A DNA stretch of 46,382 bases, from contig CAZOZO010000024.1 of NCBI GenBank assembly GCA_964584315.1, forward strand, positions 1 to 46,382, read 5' to 3'. Origin of the DNA: CAXXOK01 sp964584315. Its GTDB lineage: Bacteria > Bacillota > Clostridia > Christensenellales > Aristaeellaceae. Below the pieces are notes generated by a model. The model searched no databases. It had not been told where the DNA came from and saw nothing but the letters and a program-made list of their open reading frames with translations. Shown piece after piece: positions 16,538 to 24,272 of the stretch. The first letter of the stretch is position 1. Every line of letters starts with the position of its first letter. The translations under genes and the position numbers were made by a program.

Positions 16538-18325
16538 ATGCCAAACTATCAGGTGACCGGTAACGAGTACCTCTCCCTGCCCACCATCCGCGAAACCGAC
16601 GGCGCCGTCGAAGGCGTCACCTTCCTGATGATGCAGCTCAAGGGGCTTCTGGAGCTGCGCGGCGATCATGCCATCGCCGCCCCGTACCTCACGGTGAACG
16701 GCGCGCCCGCGACCCTGACACCCGTGTGGCAGCGCGAGCACTGCTGGATACCGTCGTTTGACGCATCCTTCGGCGGCGCGTCGCTCCGCTGCACGTACCT
16801 GACGCCCGTTGGCGAGCGCGCCTTCGGCCTGCGTATGCGGGTTACGAACGAAGCCGCCAAGCCCGTCGCCGTTCGCTTCGGCGCGCGCGGCCAGTGGGAC
16901 AGGACGCTGCACGAGATCAACGAGACCACGGAGTTGCCCCTTGGCCGCGAGGTCAAAAAAAGCGGGTGGAACGGCCTGTTCGTGTGGAGCCAGAAGCCCG
17001 GCACGCCGCTGTTTGCGTTCGCGCCCGTCGTGTCGGACAATCAGCCGTTCAGTGAGTATGACCAGCAGGCCAAGTGCGACTGGGCGGATCTCCACTACGA
17101 CCTGTACCGCGAGGCGACGCTTGCCGCGGGCGAAAGCGTTACGCTGGATATCTTCTACGGCGTGGGGTATGAGGAGGTGGCGGCGGCCACCAGCGCCAAG
17201 GAGCTGCTGCGCCAGGGGTTTGACGCGCTGCACGCCCGCACCGCCGCGTGGCTGGCCGCGCGTGAAAAGCCTGTAGGCGACCCGGCCCTGCACACCCTGC
17301 TGAACACCAACCTGTTTTTTGCTTTTTTCTATGCCTCGGGCCGCACGGTGGATACCGAGGAGCTCTGCCTGATGACCTCGCGCAGCCCGCGCTATTACGT
17401 GAGCGCCGCCTATTGGGATCGCGACAGCCTGCTGTGGGCGTTCCCCGCCATCCTTGCGGCGGACGCGGCCTACGCGCGGGAGATACTGACCTATGTGTTC
17501 ACGCGGCAGGCGCGCAACTTTGGCGTGCACAGCCGCTACATCGACGGCACCACGCTGGAGCCGGGCTTTGAGCTGGACGAGCTGTGCGCGCCGGTGGTGG
17601 CGCTGAGCCGCTATACCCAGGCGACGGGCGACGCGGCGTTCGCGGCCCAGCCGCATGTGCAGGCGGCGCTTGCGCATATCCTGCGCACGCTGGAGGGCAA
17701 GAAGCACCCGACGCTTGCGCTGTATGAAACCTTCCTGCAACCGACGGACGATTTGCGCCTCTACCCATACCTGACGTATGACAACGCGCTGGCGTGGTTC
17801 ACGCTGCGGGCGCTGGAGGGGTTCCTTGATCGGCCGGAGCTGGATGGGCGCGCGGAGGAAACGCGGCGCGCCGTGCTGACCCACTGCGTGAAGGACGAGG
17901 GCGACGGCCCGTTTTTCGCGTGGTCGGTGGATGGCAACGGGAAGTACGACATCTACGATGAGCCGCCGGGCAGCCTGCAACTGCTGCCGTTTTACGGCTT
18001 TTGCGCGGATACCGACGCGGTGTGGCAAAACACGGTGCGCATGATCCGCGACGAGCGCTACCCGCTGTCGTTCGCGGGGCAGCCCATCGCGGAGATCGGG
18101 TGCAAGCATGCGCCGCACCCGTGGGTGCTGTCGATGTGCAACAGCCTGTTGAGCGGGCATACGCAAAGCGCGCTTGCGCACCTTGCCCGCACGCGGATGG
18201 ATAACGGCGTGGCGTGCGAGAGCGTGAACGAAGTGACGGGCGTGTGCGAGACAGGCGAAGCGTTTGCGACGTGCGCGGGCTTCCTTGCCTATTCGCTGTG
18301 GACGGCGCTGGAAAAGCAAGCCTGA
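16538..18325 (+). CDS. Six-hairpin (alpha/alpha)6-barrel glycosidase-like protein, substrate unknown
   Basis: A 595-residue protein with an N-terminal beta-sandwich-like region (to about residue 215) and an (alpha/alpha)6 toroid with repeated helical pairs. Conserved-looking acidic motifs are YWDRDSLLWAFPA (D294, R295, D296), FELDELCAPVVALSRY, and ESVNEVTGVCETGEAF near the C-terminus (E561, E565). This layout is that of the six-hairpin glycosidase superfamily (GH15, GH65, GH125, GH133 relatives). I cannot assign a family: GH125 would show MWLRDS rather than YWDRDS. There is no signal peptide. The start is the ATG at 16538 with AAAGGA ahead; an upstream in-frame ATG at 16469 has no ribosome site. 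It lies behind a hairpin and a repeat, so it may be transcribed separately, but context points to an alpha-glycoside role. Confidence 0.75.
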   Translation: MPNYQVTGNEYLSLPTIRETDGAVEGVTFLMMQLKGLLELRGDHAIAAPYLTVNGAPATLTPVWQREHCWIPSFDASFGGASLRCTYLTPVGERAFGLRMRVTNEAAKPVAVRFGARGQWDRTLHEINETTELPLGREVKKSGWNGLFVWSQKPGTPLFAFAPVVSDNQPFSEYDQQAKCDWADLHYDLYREATLAAGESVTLDIFYGVGYEEVAAATSAKELLRQGFDALHARTAAWLAAREKPVGDPALHTLLNTNLFFAFFYASGRTVDTEELCLMTSRSPRYYVSAAYWDRDSLLWAFPAILAADAAYAREILTYVFTRQARNFGVHSRYIDGTTLEPGFELDELCAPVVALSRYTQATGDAAFAAQPHVQAALAHILRTLEGKKHPTLALYETFLQPTDDLRLYPYLTYDNALAWFTLRALEGFLDRPELDGRAEETRRAVLTHCVKDEGDGPFFAWSVDGNGKYDIYDEPPGSLQLLPFYGFCADTDAVWQNTVRMIRDERYPLSFAGQPIAEIGCKHAPHPWVLSMCNSLLSGHTQSALAHLARTRMDNGVACESVNEVTGVCETGEAFATCAGFLAYSLWTALEKQA

Positions 18326-18803
18326 CGGCGGAGCTCACTGGCACGGACTTTTGCGGTTGCAGGACGGCGCTCTGCCCGCCGGAGACTGCGTTTTGGCAAG
18401 CTGGGCCTGTAAAGGGGCCGTAGCCCAGTTGGTCTTTATGCGTGCAGGGCAGTGCACCGCCAGCGGTCGGTCGCGCCATAGCGAGGCAGGCATGCCGACA
18501 GCGTGTTTCGCGCAAAATGCCCGCCAAACATCCGTATACAACGCATCAAGCGAGCCTGCGCCAGTCGCAGGCTCGCTATTCGCATCTGCCCGCAGGGACC
18601 ATCGCCCCATGCCGCGCGTTTTCCGCCAACGGGAAACGCGCGAAAGCAGCGCACAGTCCATCAAGCAAGCGGCAACTGCCGGTTTCCTTTGCGTGCCTAA
18701 ACCGTCTTGCCCGTGTGTCACTTGCTGCCAAACGGGGTATATACATTTCGATGGGACATGGCGGGCTGGCCGCGACCAGCGCGACCCCCGCCCTTAGGAA
18801 GGG
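18326..18803. other. Intergenic stretch with two hairpins
   Basis: A 478-base gap with no convincing gene. It holds a perfect 11-bp hairpin at 18550-18576 (GCGAGCCTGCG, loop CCAGT, CGCAGGCTCGC) without a T-tract. A second stem, CGCGCGTTT with AAACGCGCG, is at 18613-18642. Both could be transcript 3' ends or RNA structures. I found no good promoter for the gene at 18804. A tRNA D-arm-like string near 18420 is not part of a full tRNA. Confidence 0.55.
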
Positions 18804-19322
18804 ATGAGGCATTTGAACCGAACGCACAGCCGCAAGGCTTTGCTCATGGGCGCATCGCTGATGCTGCTGCTCGCGCTGCTGACCGCCTGCGCCGCGCCGC
18901 AGGCCCAAACCGAGCCGACCGCAGCGCCCGCCGCGGCGCAAACGCTGCCGGCGGCGACGGACGAAACGCAACCCGCGGCATCCACGGTACCCGAAACAAT
19001 CGAAAAGGCAGGGGAATATCAAGTGATTACGGCGCAAAAGGCAAAGCAGATCATGGATAACGAGCAGGGTGTGGTGATCGTGGACGTGCGCGAGCCCGAC
19101 GAGTATAAGGGCGGGCACATCCAGAACGCGAAGCTGCTGCCGCTGGGCAACATCGCCAAGCTGGCGGCCACCGAGCTGCCCGATAAGAACGCGACCATCC
19201 TTGTGTACTGCCGCAGCGGCAGGCGCAGCCGGATGGGCGCGGAAACGCTGATCTCGCTTGGCTATACGCATGTGCTGGACTTTGGCGGCATCATGGACTG
19301 GCCCTATGAGGTGGTCAAGTAA
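18804..19322 (+). CDS. Rhodanese-domain lipoprotein
   Basis: A 172-residue exported protein. A basic N-terminus and hydrophobic stretch end in the lipobox LLTAC (C29), so it should be lipid-anchored outside the membrane. A flexible Ala/Thr/Pro/Gln-rich linker covers about residues 30-65. A single rhodanese domain follows: VVIVDVREPDEYKGGHIQNA and the active-site loop C136-R-S-G-R-R-S-R. Such domains carry sulfur as a persulfide; the substrate here is unknown. The start is uncertain. The ATG at 18804 has its AGGAAGG site only 1-2 bases away, whereas TTG at 18813 is about 10 bases from the same site and would give a protein 3 residues shorter. The gene ends at a strong terminator shared with the convergent MerR gene. 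Confidence 0.88.
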   Translation: MRHLNRTHSRKALLMGASLMLLLALLTACAAPQAQTEPTAAPAAAQTLPAATDETQPAASTVPETIEKAGEYQVITAQKAKQIMDNEQGVVIVDVREPDEYKGGHIQNAKLLPLGNIAKLAATELPDKNATILVYCRSGRRSRMGAETLISLGYTHVLDFGGIMDWPYEVVK

Positions 19323-19360
19323 ACCGGAGAGCGTGCCAACCGCCGCCCTCCACGGGCGGT

Positions 19361-19408
19361 ACGCAAAGCGCCGGAGCGAATGGCTCCGGCGCTTTGCGTG
19401 GTTTTTGC
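19361..19408. terminator. Bidirectional terminator between the rhodanese and MerR genes
   Basis: A perfect 17-bp stem, 19361-19377 with 19383-19399 (ACGCAAAGCGCCGGAGC as 5' arm), and loop GAATG. It is followed on the plus strand by GGTTTTT. It separates two convergent genes. Confidence 0.88.
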
Positions 19409-20140
19409 CTACTCCGTGTAGCGTTTCATGGCCTCGCTCATCAGCTGCGCGGTGCCCGGGCCGTAGGCGTCCAGGTTCTTCTGGAAGCGCTCGTCCACCA
19501 GGTACATCTCGCCGATGCCCGCGAGCATCTCGTCGCTGCAAGGATAGAAGCGGCGGGTAATCAGCTCTTTCCACTGCTTGACCATCGCGCGCACCTCGGG
19601 GCTCACAGGGTCGTGGCCCACCAGCGCGGCAAAGCCGCTGAACACCGCGTCCTGCTCCGCCTTGACCGCGGCCCAGTCCTCCTTGGTGTAGCCCTTGGTG
19701 CGCCGCTGGCTCTCGCGGTATGCCTCGGTGTGGCCCCAGCGCTGCTGCGCCTCCTCGGCGTACTGGTCCCGCATTTGCTCCACATCGTTTTGGTTGAATT
19801 CCTGCAAGCTTATCTCATCCTTTCCGTTTAGCACACGCCCGCACAGGTCGATCAAGCCCTGAAGGCGCTCCATTTGCTTTTGGAGCAGCTCGCGATGCCG
19901 CTCCACGGCCAGCCGCCGGTCACGCTCCTCCGCCTTTAGCATGGGGGCGATCTCCTTGAGGGGAAAGCCCAGCTCCCTGAGGAACAGAATGCGCTGGAGG
20001 CGTGCCAGGTCCGCTTCGCCATAGAGGCGATAGCCAGCCTCGGTGGCGGCTGCGGGCGGCAGCAGACCCAGCTCGTCATAGTAGCGCAGGGTACGCGTGC
20101 TTACGCCCGCCAGGCTGGCTACCTCGTGCACGGTCATCAT
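19409..20140 (-). CDS. MerR-family regulator with TipAS effector domain
   Basis: A 243-residue regulator. The N-terminal winged helix (VHEVASLAGVSTRTLRYYDE, then GYRLYGEADLARLQRILFL) is the MerR DNA-binding domain. A dimerising coiled coil spans about residues 75-115 (RDRRLAVERHRELLQKQ). The rest matches the TipAS antibiotic-recognition domain (WGHTEAYRESQRR, FTxLxxL-like region, YTKEDW), which senses hydrophobic or thiopeptide-type compounds in relatives. There are no MerR metal-binding cysteines. The start is the ATG at 20140, 9 bases after AGGAGG on the minus strand; a second ATG follows immediately. Its own promoter has the 19-bp spacer and dyad expected of a MerR-activated promoter, so autoactivation is likely. 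No target gene is adjacent. Confidence 0.9.
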   Translation of the reverse strand: MMTVHEVASLAGVSTRTLRYYDELGLLPPAAATEAGYRLYGEADLARLQRILFLRELGFPLKEIAPMLKAEERDRRLAVERHRELLQKQMERLQGLIDLCGRVLNGKDEISLQEFNQNDVEQMRDQYAEEAQQRWGHTEAYRESQRRTKGYTKEDWAAVKAEQDAVFSGFAALVGHDPVSPEVRAMVKQWKELITRRFYPCSDEMLAGIGEMYLVDERFQKNLDAYGPGTAQLMSEAMKRYTE

Positions 20141-20186
20141 GGGCGCTTCCCTCCTCCGTCTTGGCTGCGTGGCTGACCACAAAATG

Positions 20187-20217
20187 ATGATATACCTTTC
20201 CGTAACGTCAAGGTCAA
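20187..20217 (-). promoter_or_regulatory. MerR-type promoter with 19-bp spacer and operator dyad
   Basis: On the minus strand, TTGACC (20212-20217) and TATCAT (20187-20192) are separated by 19 bp, the over-long spacing characteristic of promoters that MerR proteins untwist. Inside it (20194-20214) is the dyad ACCTT...AAGGT around ACGTTACG, close to TipA/Mta-type operators. It lies about 50 bases upstream of the merR ATG. Confidence 0.8.
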
Positions 20218-20358
20218 TACCTTTTTTATAGAATTTTTGGAATGAAAATGGCAGGGAGGGATGCTCCGGCACCCGCCCGTATGAAAGAAGGACGACCCGT
20301 CGAGGGCCGCCCTGTTGCAAAGTATGGCGAATCTGGCGCGACCGGCGCCGTTCATGCG

Positions 20359-21426
20359 CTATAAAAGACTCCCCATGGTGCTCATCAGCGCGGTGATCGT
20401 GCGCATCGCCGAGGCCATCAGCGTGCCGCCGACCAGCTGGATAAACAGCGCCTTGACCACAATGGATATGCACACCACCGCCAGCTTGACCAGCGTGGAG
20501 TGCTGCTCCGGGATGCCCGTGATGTGCGCGATCATCAGACACACCAGCACATAGCTGGCTACCTCGCCCAAGGTAAGCATCAGCACCCCCAGCACCGGCG
20601 ACAGCAAGCTGAACACCATGCACAGCACCGATGCCGCAATGCTCGGCAGCGTGGTGATCGCCACCATGTTCGAAGCCAACAGGAATGAAAACCGCACCCT
20701 GCGGATGGTGCACAGGTAGATCAACGCCACCGCCGCGGGCAACACCAGCGCAAACAGCTGGCACAGCGCCGCGATGCCGCCGATGGATGCGGCGATCTTG
20801 CCAGCGATGTAGCTGATGCCCTGGTTCATGCTGGCCGCGTCGCCCGCCAGCGAAACGCCAAACAGGCTCGTGACACCGCTGAACGCCATCGCGATGGCCC
20901 CGCGCGTCATGACCATCGTGCACAGGAACGTGAGCAGCAGCGAAAGCCCCGCCACCACGCCGCCCGTGTACAGGTCGGCGCGCTCCATCATGCCCTGCAG
21001 GGCATCGCCCGGGTCGCGCAGCATGCCGCTGAGCACCCGTGGCAGATAGCTGAGCGCCCCCAAAAACGCGCCGCGTTCGCTGCCCGCGCGGTAGCTGTCA
21101 TATGCCGGCTGATAGCCGTTGGGGAACCCGCTGAAGCCCTGCTGGCCGTAAGCTGCCTGCCCATAGGCAGAGGGGTCGAAACCCTGCCCGTACTGGGGCT
21201 GTTGCGGTGCAAAGCTGCCGGTGTTGTAGTTTTGCGGATAGCCGTAGCCAGCCTGCGGGTAGCCCTGCGCATACCCCTGCCGGTAGGCTGTGGGATCAAA
21301 ACCGCCGCCATAGCCGCCCTGCCCCGCGTAGCCGGTATAATCCGGCATGGGGGAAACGGGCGTGCCGCAAGTGGGACAGAGCTGCGCACCCTGTGGCAGA
21401 ACGGTTCCGCAACTTGGACAGTTCAT
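20359..21426 (-). CDS. Zinc-ribbon membrane protein with YIP1-like C-terminal domain
   Basis: A 355-residue protein of unknown role. The N-terminus is a four-cysteine zinc ribbon (C3, C6, C17, C20: CPSCG and CPTCG). Then comes a low-complexity Gly/Tyr/Gln/Pro-rich segment (about residues 25-115) with repeated GYAQGYPQAGYGYPQ-like units. The C-terminal half has about five hydrophobic helices (from about residue 155), reminiscent of the YIP1/DUF1282 type. It should sit in the cytoplasmic membrane with the ribbon inside. The ATG follows AAGGAGGAAACCG. It has its own promoter at 21468-21496 and a 218-base gap to the MerR gene, so it is probably a single-gene unit. Function cannot be assigned. Confidence 0.8.
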   Translation of the reverse strand: MNCPSCGTVLPQGAQLCPTCGTPVSPMPDYTGYAGQGGYGGGFDPTAYRQGYAQGYPQAGYGYPQNYNTGSFAPQQPQYGQGFDPSAYGQAAYGQQGFSGFPNGYQPAYDSYRAGSERGAFLGALSYLPRVLSGMLRDPGDALQGMMERADLYTGGVVAGLSLLLTFLCTMVMTRGAIAMAFSGVTSLFGVSLAGDAASMNQGISYIAGKIAASIGGIAALCQLFALVLPAAVALIYLCTIRRVRFSFLLASNMVAITTLPSIAASVLCMVFSLLSPVLGVLMLTLGEVASYVLVCLMIAHITGIPEQHSTLVKLAVVCISIVVKALFIQLVGGTLMASAMRTITALMSTMGSLL

Positions 21427-22034
21427 CGGTTTCCTCCTTACGCCGCGTCTGAAAGGACGCTTTGTTCATGATACCATGCGCCCTTCCCCCGCGCAAGTGC
21501 CAGCGGGAATGCCCTGCCGGGAAGCAAGGCGCGCGGCGGTTTGCCGGGGGAGGGAGCGAATGGAGCGCACTGGTTGTACCAAGCGGATGGTACCAATTCG
21601 GAAAAGGAGCAACGGGAGAGGTGCGCAATGGTCGTTGCGCGGAACTGGATCGACGGAGACACGAAGAACGCGGGATATATCGATTTCCATACCAAATGCT
21701 ACGGGGCACGACCGCTGCGAATGACGCATAGGAGCGGCTAACAGGGGGAGCGGACTGGCCAGGGTGTGGCATGCCCGCGAAATGGGATGCACCCGCGCCC
21801 GAGAAAACGGATGCTGATCGCGTTGGCGCACGCCAAGCAGTACGGCGCATCCGTTGCCAGCGCGCCGGTAAAAAACCGAAGGCGGCCGGGTGCGTCTGCC
21901 GTGGTGCCTGCCAGCTGGCATAGATTGGATGCGTTCTCCGTCGCCACCCACATTCGCGCGTCAAGCTTCGACCGTCGACCGATACCGAAGGGCACATCGC
22001 CTGTCGGTACCAATGACGGTGCCACCCGCGGGGG
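21427..22034. other. 608-base stretch without a recognisable gene
   Basis: Apart from the minus-strand promoter at 21468-21496, I see no gene with a ribosome site, no copy of the hairpin repeats found elsewhere, and no known RNA. Short open frames on both strands have no recognisable protein features. The string GGTACCAAT occurs twice (about 21588 and 22005). The base composition looks somewhat less GC-rich in the left half than in the flanking genes. Confidence 0.5.
21468..21496 (-). promoter_or_regulatory. Promoter of the zinc-ribbon membrane protein gene
   Basis: On the minus strand, TTGCGC (21491-21496), a 17-bp spacer and TATCAT (21468-21473), with TGG directly upstream forming an extended -10. 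Confidence 0.6.
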
Positions 22035-24272
22035 TCATTCCGCCGTTTTGGGCTCCGGTAGCTTCAGCTTGCCGACCAGTGACTTGTCCACCAGATAGAT
22101 GCGCATGGCTCCGTCGTCCACGATCTGCTCCGGCGGGAGGCTGCTCAGATATTCGCTGAGGGTCGAGCGCGAGAAGTAGCGCCCGTCCCAGAAGTCCGGC
22201 TCGGTGCAAAGGGCGGCCACCTGTATGGCCTCCAGCGCGGGGCCTACCTCCGCCAGGGACAGGTTCATCAGCGGCACGATGGGGTTGCTGGTGAGCACAT
22301 AACCCTTGGCGTGCAGCGCGTACTGGTAGCCCGGGCGCGTTACGAGAATCTTTTCGCCGTCCGGCACGATGTCCTTGAGCTGCAAAAGCAGGCCGTAGCG
22401 TGCGGTAAAGCTCGCGTCCTGCGCCATCAGCGGGTCGGTCAGCATGGGCCGCCCATAGCGGTAGAAGCTGTTGGCATAGCCGCTTTCCTGCGTGCCCTGC
22501 ACAAAGGCCAGCACGCACAGGAGCGCGCACAGCCACGCGGGTGCGCGCCGTGCCCACGTCGCAAGGGCGGGAAAGCGGCACTTGAGCCAGAGTATGGGCT
22601 TTGCAAGCCGCTTGCCCAGCCACGCGAGCAGCGCGGGCCACTCGCCCTCCAGCGCGGCAAGCACCGCCACGATAGCCGCCGCCGCGAACATGAACCATTG
22701 CAGCGTGTAGCGCTGCATGGTCAAAAACGAGCCGGAGAAGCTGTACAGCTTCGTATCGAGCAGCCCGCTCATGGGCGCGAGGGTCAGCAGCGTGAGCAGC
22801 GAAGCGCCGAGCACCGCCGTAACCCGCGAGCCGCGAGCCGCCCCGGACTCGCCGTCGGTCACGGCTACGGTCACGGGGCCGCCGCCTGCGGGCATCTCCC
22901 GCAAAAGCGCGCCCGCCACCTTGCGCCCGCGCACGCGGCGGTAGACCAGCGCGACCAGCACGCAGAGCAGCCCGCCCAACGCCAGCCGCAGGCCCCAGAT
23001 GCCCAGCGGCGTGGCGTAGGCCATCACGATGTCGTTATAGGCCTTAAAAAAGTCGAGGTGGGTGGTGGTCACTTCCAGCTTGTACTCGCCCTGCATGTAC
23101 ATGGCGTACCACGGGGCGCTGGTATAGGTGGTCATCAGCCGCCAGGGGCTCATCTCGCCCCACTTGAAATAACACCACAGGTTGCCCGCGTAGGCAGCCA
23201 GCGTGCCCGCCGCGCCGCCAAGCGCCAGCCCCGCTGAACGCAGCAGCGTGCGGCCTGCCCGCCTGTCCCGCGCATAAAGGGAGCCAAGCCACCGCGTGAG
23301 CACCCACGCCGCCACGATAAAGGGCAGCACCACAAAGCCCACCACATGCGCGCTCATGGCCGTAAAGCAGAGGAGCGAAACAAAGAGCAGCTTGCCCAGG
23401 TATTTCAGCAGCTTGCCATCCGGGGTCAGGCCCCACAGCGCCACGGCGGCCGTAAGCAGTGCAAGGCAGCGCCACGTGTCGCGCGGGGCGGAGGAGAGCG
23501 AATAGACGAAGTTGGGGATCAGGTTGAACAGCAAAAGCCCCAGCAGCACCCATCGCCGGCGCCCGCCCGAAGCCTGCAAAAGCAACGCGGCAAACGCCAT
23601 CAGCAGGAACGGGAACATCATGCCAAGACCGGCAAACATGGGCTTGTCGTTGGGGTAGCCGTAGGAGCCTGAGGTGTGCATCAGCCCATAGGCCATGTAC
23701 AGCTCCATCGACGGAAAGTGCGAATTGCCGCGGAAGTGGCCGGTGGTATCATCCTTTTCGAGCAGCTCGCCCAGGTCGCGATGTTCGCAGTACCTTTGGC
23801 CCAGCGCCATGTACTCGGCGGAATCCGCCTGCGCGGGGTAGGCGCTGGTGGCCGTGCGCACGCAGACGGGCGCGAGCAGCACCGCCATGGCCAAGGCAAA
23901 GCACAGCGACACGAGCGCGGGTTTATCCAGCCGCAGCACACGGCGCACAAACTGCGCACTCTTCGCCCAAAGAGACTTTACATCCTTCAGGTGGCGCAGG
24001 AGCAGCCACAGCAGGTACAGCCCCGCCAGCGCGGGCAGCACCCCGATATAGACCAGCTTGGGCGCGTGCGGCCATAAAAACGCCAGTGCCAGCATCCACA
24101 GGTATTGCCACAGCGGCGTGGTGGCCGCGCCCGCCAGGAACGCCCCCAGCCCGCCGCGCTTGACCCACAGCTTGTGCTTACCAAAGAACAGCCCCAGCGA
24201 AAGCGCCTGCAGCGCCGTGGAGAGCAGATACAGGTTCCGCCAGCCGTTGCCCACTGAGAGCCAGTCTGCCAT
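22035..24272 (-). CDS. Large GT-C-like membrane protein, probable glycosyltransferase
   Basis: A 745-residue integral membrane protein with about 12-13 hydrophobic helices and a C-terminal soluble extracellular-type domain (from about residue 610, TARYGLLLQLKDIVPDGEKI). An acidic motif after the first cluster of helices, PAQADSAEYMALG (D150, E153), is placed like the catalytic D-x-(D/E) loop of GT-C enzymes that use lipid-phosphate sugars. The family is not named with certainty. The ATG at 24272 overlaps the stop of the DUF354 gene by one base (TGATG), so the two are translationally coupled. With the GT2 gene upstream this suggests a pathway in which a sugar is loaded on a lipid carrier and transferred outside the membrane, for example onto a wall polymer or protein. 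This is inference. Confidence 0.72.
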   Translation of the reverse strand: MADWLSVGNGWRNLYLLSTALQALSLGLFFGKHKLWVKRGGLGAFLAGAATTPLWQYLWMLALAFLWPHAPKLVYIGVLPALAGLYLLWLLLRHLKDVKSLWAKSAQFVRRVLRLDKPALVSLCFALAMAVLLAPVCVRTATSAYPAQADSAEYMALGQRYCEHRDLGELLEKDDTTGHFRGNSHFPSMELYMAYGLMHTSGSYGYPNDKPMFAGLGMMFPFLLMAFAALLLQASGGRRRWVLLGLLLFNLIPNFVYSLSSAPRDTWRCLALLTAAVALWGLTPDGKLLKYLGKLLFVSLLCFTAMSAHVVGFVVLPFIVAAWVLTRWLGSLYARDRRAGRTLLRSAGLALGGAAGTLAAYAGNLWCYFKWGEMSPWRLMTTYTSAPWYAMYMQGEYKLEVTTTHLDFFKAYNDIVMAYATPLGIWGLRLALGGLLCVLVALVYRRVRGRKVAGALLREMPAGGGPVTVAVTDGESGAARGSRVTAVLGASLLTLLTLAPMSGLLDTKLYSFSGSFLTMQRYTLQWFMFAAAAIVAVLAALEGEWPALLAWLGKRLAKPILWLKCRFPALATWARRAPAWLCALLCVLAFVQGTQESGYANSFYRYGRPMLTDPLMAQDASFTARYGLLLQLKDIVPDGEKILVTRPGYQYALHAKGYVLTSNPIVPLMNLSLAEVGPALEAIQVAALCTEPDFWDGRYFSRSTLSEYLSSLPPEQIVDDGAMRIYLVDKSLVGKLKLPEPKTAE

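Noticed and set aside
18418..18440. tRNA-like D-arm string (GGCCGTAGCCCAGTTGGT)
   Set aside because: No anticodon stem, no T-arm (GGTTCGAATCC type) and no matching acceptor 3' side within the next 70 bases, so it is neither a tRNA nor a clear fragment.
20141..20923. N-terminal extension of the MerR gene reaching into the zinc-ribbon protein gene
   Set aside because: The extension is the shadow of the other gene in a different frame. AGGAGG, the 19-bp-spacer promoter and the normal MerR N-terminus place the start at 20140.
21541..21741. Small plus-strand open frame (66 codons) in the gap left of the GT-C-like gene
   Set aside because: No ribosome site at its start and no recognisable protein feature. 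Overlapping frames of similar length exist on both strands.
22005..22032. T-box-like GGGTGGCACCG on the minus strand
   Set aside because: It lies directly after the stop of the GT-C-like gene. There is no stem I, specifier loop or terminator around it, and no aminoacyl-tRNA synthetase or amino-acid gene downstream.
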